Origin: CAYMKE01 sp964345135
GTDB taxonomy: Bacteria; Bacteroidota; Bacteroidia; Bacteroidales; JBBRXJ01
Direction: 5' to 3'
Assembly (NCBI GenBank): GCA_964345135.1
Contig: CAYFQI010000015.1
Location: forward strand, 1 to 20,083
DNA length: 20,083 nucleotides
Shown here: one piece after another, positions 1 to 8,400 of the stretch
Position numbering within the stretch: position 1 is the stretch's first letter
How the letters are laid out: each line of letters starts with the position of its first letter
Position numbers and translations under genes: made by a program
Notes under the pieces: model-generated
What the model was told of the DNA's origin: nothing
What the model saw: the letters and a program-made list of their open reading frames with translations, nothing else
Database searches by the model: none

Positions 1-41
1 CTTTCCCAATGTTTTGATTTTAGAACCGTTCTTAAAGAATT

Positions 42-3000
42 CTACCAAATAATGATCTTTCGCACCTCAGTATAATCATCTCCAATCACGTGCATATAAT
101 AGATGCCTTTGTTGAAATGACCGACAGGGATACTGCCTTCAACATCAACTGCATGATCAATCTCTTTATAATATATTAAAGTTCCGTTTGACTGATAAAT
201 TTTGAATACATAACCGGTTTCCTGTTCAGAGGAAATTTCATAATGAATGTATTCGGATGTCGGGTTTGGATATACATTCATAGTAAATCCGGCATTTTTC
301 ATATCATAAATACTATTTGATTTTTCTATGAAAATCGTTTTGCCTGCACTACAGTTTTTATAATCTGTCACTGTCACAGCATAGCCGCCTTTTGAATCTA
401 CATTAATTGTCTGGCTGTTACTTCCTGTATTCCACACATAGTCATTACTGGAAGCACCATAAACACTTAGTTCTACCGGTAATTCGGTTTTATAAGTAGC
501 TCCGTTTTCTGCATTAATCAATACACTGTTAACCTGCCATTGTATACTCGGAAGGCCTTTCAAATATATGGTTTTGGTAAGTGTATCATTTTCTTCCACC
601 TGGTCGTCTGTCATGTGGGCAATTACGGTAAAATCAAGTGCCCCGGATTGTTCAGCATATACACTGCCGGATGTATAAGAGAAGGACTCATCATAATACA
701 CGCTGGTAACACCATCAAGGTCAGAGACAAGGAATATATCTTCTTTTTTCTCACTACCATACAAATATGTTAATTGAACGATATTTGAACTCAAAATATC
801 GGTTCCTTTATTGGTCATTTTGACTTTAAATGGCTGGGTATTTGATATACCACATATCGTGTCAGGCACCTCTATTTCTGTTAATTCAATGTCACTGAAA
901 TATAAGGTCACCTGTGCCTGGTCTGTATCTTTACACCCGTCTACATTGGTAACCGTTACATACACATTTGTTGTCGGGTTAGCATTGGTGGCATTCACTT
1001 CAAATGTGCTATTGGTTGACCCGTCATGCCATTTATATGTTTTGAATGCACCCGGGTCTACATCAAATGTTGGCTTATTATTAATAACGGTGTCTTCAAA
1101 AGTAATATTCGCATTAGCCTCCTCGTATATATAAATTGATTTAGCTATGGTGTCATTACTTAAGAGAGAATCTCTTGCCCAGGAGACAAAACTTATTATT
1201 TCATAAGGTTTGTAATCTGTAAGGTTTACAAATTCACCGAATTCAAAATACAACGTATCTCCCGGGTAAAAATCAGTCACAGGTTCTAAATCATCGGTTA
1301 TCAATGTTTCGTTTTTAATTTTATAATTTAACGGAATAGGAGTTCCCGCATCAATAACATAGGTACCGGTATTGGCTAAAGCCAATGCAACATTATCATT
1401 GCTCACCGGGCCGCATGATGAAGAGGAAGGTGTAAGCATTTTAACCATTGAAATATCCGGAATGATGAGCTTCACCAGTGCAGAATCCACTATTTGACAT
1501 CCCCCGGGTTCCGAGGCTGTCACTGTATAATATTGGGGCGTTCTTGATGTCACTTCAAAAATGGAATCAGTAGACCCGTCTTCCCATTCAAATGCAATAC
1601 CTCCGGGATTTTGATATCCTGCATTCAAATTGTATGTAAATCCCCAATGATTAGTATCATCCGGGAACAGGTCAAAATCAGGGCCTGCAACATTGATTTT
1701 TGACCTCACCGTATCATTTTCAGGGTGATTGTCAGCTACATAATGGATGAACGCTTTCATTTCATGCACTTTAATCTCACTAAAATCTGCATGCTGGCTA
1801 AATGTATAGATAAGTGTATCTCCCGGTTTAAGGGTATCATCTGAAGCAAAGGCTTCCTGCACTGCCGGTTCATCATTCTGCTTATAAGATATTTCAAATG
1901 GATTCCCGGAATAAAATTTATCAATGCCAGTATTGGTAATTTTTACTGTAACAGGTACATCATCTCCAAGTATACAGGCTGACCCGGGAGACATTATCTC
2001 ATTAATTTCAATATCTGCTAATAATTGAACGATTTCAATAGTATCCACGACGCTACATCCTCCAACAGGATCTGTCACAGTCACCGAGTATGTACCAGCT
2101 GTATCAATATCAAGATAATATGCAATGCTGCCATCCGACCATTTAAAATTATAGGCCGAATTAGTAGAAGCAAACAATGTTACTGTATCTGGCCTGAAAG
2201 TATATAAGGTGGGGCCTAATTCAACATCCGGTTTTACCACATTCACTGAATGTGTTAATGTATCATTATCATTGCCATACACATTGTGGTCGCGTTCATG
2301 CCATACATATGTTTTCAGATAATATGTTCCCGAATCATACATATTGAATGTCCGGTTAAATGTATAATTAAATGTTCCGTTAACAGGCACAGAGCTGTTT
2401 GTTACAAACGTATCAATAGCATATAAGCTATCCTGCAGAAAAATTCCTGTGCGAAGAGTTTGGCCGGAGGGCAATACTTGAATGCCTTCATTTTTAATTT
2501 TTATGGAGACTGTTTGTTCCTGGCTTAATTCACATGTATCATCTGGAAACAATACCTCTGCAACACCTAAATCCGGTGGCGCATCAGATATGATGACATC
2601 ATCAAAAGCAAATCCTTCATCAAAAGAAAACTCCGGACCACTGGCAAATAAAATACGAAATTTGCATTTGCTGTCTTTAATCTCATCAGGTAGGAATTGT
2701 TGTACAGTACGCCATTCCGATGTAAACGTTGTATCCCACCAACCTTTTGTACCCAATGCGGATACAATACCATCGTTATACCAATCCCATCCATAAGGAT
2801 TTGAAGCGTTTTCATACACTGTTTTCCAGGTGTTCCCCTCGTCTATGCTGTACAATAATTTTGCACCGTCATAATTTTTTTCTGTACTCACCCATATTTT
2901 CATTTCAAAATAAGGGTTGTTGATGCCGGTAAAATCAAAATAAGGAGTCTCAATATACGAAGTATCATTATATAGATAATAGCCATCTAAATTCGTTACC

Positions 3001-5072
3001 CAGGCATTGGAATCAGAAGCAGCATGGTCAATGAGAAATGCATCGGGTTTTCCCCATTCCCAGGAAGAGCGTTGTTCTTCATCTTTAATATATTGCTCAA
3101 ACCCGTTCACAAACCAGAAATTATTGGAATCTTCAAAATAATCAACGTATGGCACATCCATAGTAGGAATAACAAAGAGATTCTCAACAAGGGTGTCATT
3201 TATATTGTATTCATCTGTTGACAAATGATGGATAATGGTAAGCTCATAATAACCGGGCTGGGAAAGATCCAGGTTTTGAGAAAAAACATAAGTCAAAGAG
3301 TCGTCGGCATTCAATCCGGAAAAAATTTGTTCTGTTGTTGTATATTCATTTCCATCTTGATCTTTCAGAATGTATTGAATAGAGAAATTTTCAGTAACAT
3401 CACCCACACCAATATTTTCTAACTTTACCTTCACCTGTTCGGAAGATGTAAGATCAGTTCCACTTTTCGGAGTAATAATTTCGCGTAAAGCAATGTCCTT
3501 GTACACAAAATCACCTGTTACAAACAAATCATCAATATTCCATCCTGAAAAAGCCCATGCAGCATCTGAGGGGCCAATAGAAAATCTGATCCTTATGTCT
3601 TTAGCACGGTCGACAATATGGGAAATATCCAAATCAATTTTCCTCCATTCATCATCCGTTATCACGCCATTATTGATCCATGCATTTTTCCAGTTATCAC
3701 TATAATTAATACTGACATCTATTTTGGCTTCATCAGACAAATCAATATTCAACCATCGCCTAAACCGTAAATGAATATCTTTATAATCTTCACAATTAAT
3801 CACTGGTGAGATAGCCGAATATGCATTGTTTGTAAGAGAGTCTTCATAATCTCCTTTATACCGGCCCAGTCCACTCAGATCCGTACCCAGGACAAATGTG
3901 CCGGAGTATGCTTCTTCAGGATCGGGGGATCCAACACTTCCGCCCAGGCCTCTTGCAGTATCCCGTTCAAATTCTCCTGTAAGAGTCCAACCTGAGTCTG
4001 ACTCAAAATCATCCCAAAACATGGTTTCAAAAATGATTCTCCTTCCACTTGGATTATGGTTAACAGCAGGATACATTAATGAATTGATATCCATGGAATG
4101 ATAATCAAGCATGGCATCCAGAACATCATTTTGTGTTGCATCATCTCTTACATCATATGTCACATATATATAATTATATCCTGTTTTGAGGGTATGGTTT
4201 ATATTATTGAATGTTACATATTGTTGCATATTTTGAGGAGAACCCACGGGATTGTTTATAGAAAATGTTGGTTTATTTGTTGCATAAAGCTTCACACCAC
4301 CGGGTTTAATATTTCCTGCTTTAGTATCCAGGGTATTGATTGTAACAGAATTGAGTTTTATGTCTCCAAAAGTACCTTCCACTTTGATATCTATACGAAG
4401 TATGGGATTATTATTTGTTCCTGTAGGCACTTCATCCCTGCTTGCCTGGTATACAATTACGGTATCCACGAACCGTTCGCGTATTCCTTTTTCAACAATT
4501 TCAAGCGTATCAATACAAACACCCCATCCATTCCTGGTTTTGGCTTCAAATGCTATAAAATTCGTTTGGCTAAGTAAGGAATCAGGAATGAGCATCTTCC
4601 TGAAAACCCACTCTGTTGTCGGGTCAACATATTCGTCCAGTAAATGCCAATCTCCTTCGGCACCGGTTTTTATCAAAACACGAAGTTTATCACTCTGTTC
4701 ACCCAATATCTTCAATTTCTCCTGGGCATGCATAAAATGTAATTCAGGGCTGATTGCAAAATCAAGTGCGATTGGTGGAGTGATTAACCTGGTAGTTTCC
4801 TGGTTTAAACTTGTATAATGGAAAAGTGCATTTAAATTACCTTCATAAGCGAATGGAGGATTTCCTCCACCCTGCACAGAAGTATCTGTACTATACCCCC
4901 CGTTCAGAGAATACCAGTCTATATTTCCTTTAACATATTCCTGGCTCCAGTCATCCCCAATCCCTTCTTCAAAATCTTCATAAAAATAAACGATGGTATC
5001 CTCTGCTGATACTCCCCCCGTTATGAATAAACAAAAGAAGGCCAATATGATATAAAATAAATTATTTTTCAC
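42..5072 (-). CDS. Large multidomain T9SS type A cargo, secreted surface protein (1676 aa)
   Basis: Complete gene with a GTG start at 5070-5072; the next in-frame Met is about 110 codons in, past the signal peptide, so GTG is preferred. A lipophilic signal peptide spans residues 1-23 (ending GGVSA). Domains in order: a jelly-roll/MAM-like domain (about 30-195), a BNR-sialidase N-terminal-like beta domain (about 197-350), a second jelly-roll (about 352-525, opening DDFESDSGW), a CARDB-like domain (526-635), a third jelly-roll (641-835), then alternating CARDB-like modules (from about 835, 1016, 1206 and 1391) and short Ig/PKD-like modules with W-x-DGS or W-x-TGS and a YxVTVTD-like strand (about 950, 1130, 1320, 1505). 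Residues 1592-1676 match the Por secretion tail (NVYPNPT, then GIYYMHV and a basic/hydrophobic end). It is probably exported by T9SS and attached to or released from the surface. No catalytic domain is recognised; an adhesive or structural role is inferred. Confidence 0.9.
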   Translation of the reverse strand: MKNNLFYIILAFFCLFITGGVSAEDTIVYFYEDFEEGIGDDWSQEYVKGNIDWYSLNGGYSTDTSVQGGGNPPFAYEGNLNALFHYTSLNQETTRLITPPIALDFAISPELHFMHAQEKLKILGEQSDKLRVLIKTGAEGDWHLLDEYVDPTTEWVFRKMLIPDSLLSQTNFIAFEAKTRNGWGVCIDTLEIVEKGIRERFVDTVIVYQASRDEVPTGTNNNPILRIDIKVEGTFGDIKLNSVTINTLDTKAGNIKPGGVKLYATNKPTFSINNPVGSPQNMQQYVTFNNINHTLKTGYNYIYVTYDVRDDATQNDVLDAMLDYHSMDINSLMYPAVNHNPSGRRIIFETMFWDDFESDSGWTLTGEFERDTARGLGGSVGSPDPEEAYSGTFVLGTDLSGLGRYKGDYEDSLTNNAYSAISPVINCEDYKDIHLRFRRWLNIDLSDEAKIDVSINYSDNWKNAWINNGVITDDEWRKIDLDISHIVDRAKDIRIRFSIGPSDAAWAFSGWNIDDLFVTGDFVYKDIALREIITPKSGTDLTSSEQVKVKLENIGVGDVTENFSIQYILKDQDGNEYTTTEQIFSGLNADDSLTYVFSQNLDLSQPGYYELTIIHHLSTDEYNINDTLVENLFVIPTMDVPYVDYFEDSNNFWFVNGFEQYIKDEEQRSSWEWGKPDAFLIDHAASDSNAWVTNLDGYYLYNDTSYIETPYFDFTGINNPYFEMKIWVSTEKNYDGAKLLYSIDEGNTWKTVYENASNPYGWDWYNDGIVSALGTKGWWDTTFTSEWRTVQQFLPDEIKDSKCKFRILFASGPEFSFDEGFAFDDVIISDAPPDLGVAEVLFPDDTCELSQEQTVSIKIKNEGIQVLPSGQTLRTGIFLQDSLYAIDTFVTNSSVPVNGTFNYTFNRTFNMYDSGTYYLKTYVWHERDHNVYGNDNDTLTHSVNVVKPDVELGPTLYTFRPDTVTLFASTNSAYNFKWSDGSIAYYLDIDTAGTYSVTVTDPVGGCSVVDTIEIVQLLADIEINEIMSPGSACILGDDVPVTVKITNTGIDKFYSGNPFEISYKQNDEPAVQEAFASDDTLKPGDTLIYTFSQHADFSEIKVHEMKAFIHYVADNHPENDTVRSKINVAGPDFDLFPDDTNHWGFTYNLNAGYQNPGGIAFEWEDGSTDSIFEVTSRTPQYYTVTASEPGGCQIVDSALVKLIIPDISMVKMLTPSSSSCGPVSNDNVALALANTGTYVIDAGTPIPLNYKIKNETLITDDLEPVTDFYPGDTLYFEFGEFVNLTDYKPYEIISFVSWARDSLLSNDTIAKSIYIYEEANANITFEDTVINNKPTFDVDPGAFKTYKWHDGSTNSTFEVNATNANPTTNVYVTVTNVDGCKDTDQAQVTLYFSDIELTEIEVPDTICGISNTQPFKVKMTNKGTDILSSNIVQLTYLYGSEKKEDIFLVSDLDGVTSVYYDESFSYTSGSVYAEQSGALDFTVIAHMTDDQVEENDTLTKTIYLKGLPSIQWQVNSVLINAENGATYKTELPVELSVYGASSNDYVWNTGSNSQTINVDSKGGYAVTVTDYKNCSAGKTIFIEKSNSIYDMKNAGFTMNVYPNPTSEYIHYEISSEQETGYVFKIYQSNGTLIYYKEIDHAVDVEGSIPVGHFNKGIYYMHVIGDDYTEVRKIIIW

Positions 5073-5117
5073 TACATTAGTATTTGATTAAACCTGATTT
5101 AAATGTCCATGTTAATA

Positions 5118-5149
5118 CAAATATAGTAAAGAAAAACATGTTTTACAAA
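5118..5149 (-). promoter_or_regulatory. Bacteroidota-type promoter for the 1676-aa surface protein gene
   Basis: Read on the minus strand, TTTG (5149-5146), 20 nt, then TATATTTG (5125-5118). This is a full match to the Bacteroidota primary sigma pattern (-33 TTTG, -7 TAnnTTTG). The predicted transcript start is near 5112, leaving a leader of about 40 nt before the GTG start. Confidence 0.65.
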
Positions 5150-5256
5150 TTTAAATCTTTCAACTTTTAAACTTTTACCCCCTTCAACTCTTAAACTCTC
5201 GTAAAATGTAATAAAAAACACAAAACAAAGATATTTAAAGTACTTTGGTAAAAAAA

Positions 5257-5288
5257 TTTGAAACATAACAAAAAAATTATTATATTTG
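5257..5288 (+). promoter_or_regulatory. Bacteroidota-type promoter for the 1770-aa surface protein gene
   Basis: TTTG (5257-5260), 20 nt, then TATATTTG (5281-5288): the same boxes and spacing as the divergent promoter about 110 nt away. The predicted transcript start is near 5294, which gives a long leader of about 150 nt before the ATG at 5445. Confidence 0.65.
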
Positions 5289-5312
5289 TTATTATCATAA
5301 ATATCTATCTAT

Positions 5313-5381
5313 ATGAACCGAGCCATGACAAATTCTTTGACACACACGGGGATGATTATTAATAACCTCATAGTAATGTGA
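5313..5381 (+). other. Upstream ORF (22 codons) in the leader of the 1770-aa gene
   Basis: ATG at 5313, stop TGA at 5379-5381, about 20 nt downstream of the predicted transcript start and 63 nt before the main ATG. The peptide begins MNRAMTNSLTHTG and is rich in Met, Asn and Thr. The reading frame runs through the left arm of the hairpin at 5336-5389 and stops inside its right arm. A 22-codon ORF can occur by chance; its position is the only reason to list it. Confidence 0.3.
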
Positions 5382-5389
5382 ATGTCAAA
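5336..5389 (+). promoter_or_regulatory. Predicted leader hairpin upstream of the 1770-aa surface gene
   Basis: TTTGACA (5336-5342) pairs with TGTCAAA (5383-5389). CACA (5343-5346) pairs with TGTG (5377-5380) across a 2-nt bulge, giving an 11-bp stem. An inner GGGG (5348-5351) can pair with CCTC (5366-5369, one G-U), enclosing TTATTAATAA. There is no U-run, so this is not a simple terminator. It matches no riboswitch family I recognise. Pairing was worked out by eye, without energies. Confidence 0.4.
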
Positions 5390-5444
5390 AATATAAACTC
5401 ATGACGAGCTCCATCTGACCGATTAAAAACAAAAAAATAAACAG

Positions 5445-8400
5445 ATGAAACAAAAATTACTATATATAATATTTACTCTTTTATTCATTTACAGTGGTAC
5501 TATCTATTCGCAGACAGATAATAAATTCTGGTTTGTAGCCCCTGATATAACTTCTGGGCATGACAAAAATCCTCCATATCTTGGCGGTGAACCAATTTAC
5601 TTATTGCTTACGTCAACAGGTAATCCCGTGGAAGTTCGTATTCATCAACCGGCAAACCCTGCCTTTGACACTATATTGGTAAATATACCTGCCGGGGGGA
5701 CTGAAAAACTTGAATTAACATCTAAAGTGGATGATATTGAAAATTTCCCTTTCAATACAGTAAACAATAAAGGGTTATACATAGAATCCAGGGGAGGAGA
5801 TATCACTGCTTACTATGAAGTAGGAACAGTAAATAATCCCGATCTTTTTGCATTAAAAGGAGATAATGCCCTGGGCACAGAGTTTGTCATACCTACACAA
5901 ACCATATGGGAAAATAACACGTGGTGGTATAACCCGGATCCTTATCATTCGATTCATATTGTAGCAACCCAGGATAATACTATAATAAGAATTACCCCGG
6001 CACAAGACTGTGAAGGACATCCCGCCGGCACACCATTTAACATAGTATTGGACAAAGGACAAACCTACTGCCTGAAAGCCTCGGGGACACTGGGTCCCGA
6101 ACATCTTTCAGGCACGAAAATTGAAGTGGTTTCCGGGGGTAAAATTGCTGTTACCTTAAGTGATGATTCAATCCACAGGGCAACTTGTGCAGATCAGAAT
6201 GGAGATCAGATGATTCCTGTTGACATTATTGGCCAGGAATACCTGGTAATGAAAGGTGAAGTAGGCACTCCTGGGGGGCTTGCCGAATTAATGTTCATTA
6301 CTGCCATAGAAGATGGCACAGACATATATGTTGACGGGGCATACAAAACAACCATCAATGCCCTTGAAACCTATTCGGACACCTTATTTAAAAATGCCAC
6401 CTACGTGGAAGCCTCGGAAGATATATATGTATATCATATGGCCGGTTTTAGTTGTGAAATGGGAGGTGCTGTGTTGCCTACCATTGAAGGATGTACCGGA
6501 TCACATTCCGTGAGTTTTGTCCGTTCACTGCCCCGTCCCTTTTACATGAACCTCATGACAAGAGATGGTGGACAATACGGGTTTGATCTTCATTACGAAG
6601 ACGGGTCTACATTTCATCTTCCTTCTACATGGTTTGAACAGGACCCTTTTTCAGGATGGTGGTCATTAAAAGACAATAATGAACTTTTTACCGATAACAG
6701 GGGCGGTGGTGTCCCTACTAATGAAGTCGTTACAATTACCAATGACACCCTGTTTCACATTGGCATCATCAATGGAGAACACAATCGGGGCTGTAATTAC
6801 GGATACTTTTCAGATTACTCTGTAGCTACAGGTGGTGCAGAAATCATCAGTAAGACGTATGATCAAAATTCTGACTTACAAACCCTATGCTTTGGAGAAA
6901 CCAGTACATTAAAAGCTACCGGGGGATACCAATATGAATGGACCCCGCATGACTACCTGGATGATCCTTACAGTGCAACCCCAACGGCTTCTCCCCCGGA
7001 AGGGACTCATGAATACACGGCAAAAATATATCGTGAATGCTTCCCGGATACAAATATCAAAGTAACTATCGTTGTATTCCCAAAAGTAGAAGCAAACTTT
7101 GCGATTGATAAAGTCAACGGGTGCTCCCCACTTGAAGTACCATTTGAAAACACTTCCATAGGAGGTAATGATTTCCGGTGGGACCTGGATGGTGACGGTG
7201 TATTTGATTATACTGATACCGTTGGAAACGACCCGCCTCTTGCGTTGACGACATACCGGAACCAAACAAACAAAGATACCATATTCCGCCCCCGCCTGGT
7301 CTCAACATACAATGGATTTTGTCCTGATCAGATCACCCGCCAAATCATAGTTTATCCCGAAATTCATGCAGATTTTGAAGCATCGGATACCATCGGATGT
7401 GCCCCCTTTCCGGTGGAATTCACCAATAATTCTTATGGTGGTGACACCAACCGGTTTAAATGGGAATTTGGCGATGGAGCAGCATCAGCAGATACCAATC
7501 CTGAACATATGTATCAAAACATCGGAGACACAGACAGCATCTATGAAGTCAGGCTAATTGCCGAAACACAACGCTATTGTGCTGACACCAGCTACCAAAA
7601 CATTACCGTACATCCCTACATGAACGTAAACTTTGCCATGGATACCGTACATGCGTGTACCCCAATAGAAATGCTTTTCCATAACAATTCAGTAGGAGTC
7701 GATACATTTTGGCTGGATTTTGGCGATGGAAAGGATACTACATTCGCTGACTTCACCTCCATTTCTCATACCTATTATAATACAACGGACACGGCCATAC
7801 CAACCACTATAAGGCTTATCGGAAATAGTGACCAGGGATGTACAGACACCCTTGTGCGGCAATTGAGTGTATACCCGCGGGTAGTTGCCAATTTCGGTAA
7901 TGACCCGGTTGAAGGATGTGATTCTGTTATTGTAAATTTCAGTGATTCATCCATTGGAGCAGGGCTAAATTATTATTGGTCATTCGGTGACGGGGGATCG
8001 TCCAATAACCCGAACCCGGTACACCGGTATCTGAATAAAGACATTTCTTCCGATACTACTTTTTACACGGCACAACTCACTGTTATTTCAGAACACTTTT
8101 GCAAAGACAGCCAATCGGTTGACATTCCCATTTATCCGTTTGTAAATGCCCAATTTTCCGTTGATACTACAATCGGATGCCATCCTTTTTCAATTGATGT
8201 AGTGAACAGTTCTTCCGGTGCTATTAACAGATATCTTTGGGATTTCGGCGATGGTGATACATCATACACGAGTACAACGAATCTCCCCCCCCACATTTAT
8301 GAAAACACGAGTTTTTTCAATGATACAACGTATACAATAAGATTAACTGTCGAGAACAAGAATAAACATTGTGTAGATACTTTTGAAAAAAACATTTTAG

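Noticed and set aside
4098..4818. Plus-strand open frames of about 160 codons opposite the 1676-aa gene
   Set aside because: They lie antisense to a strongly supported coding sequence, have no domain or signal and no promoter; they are shadow frames.
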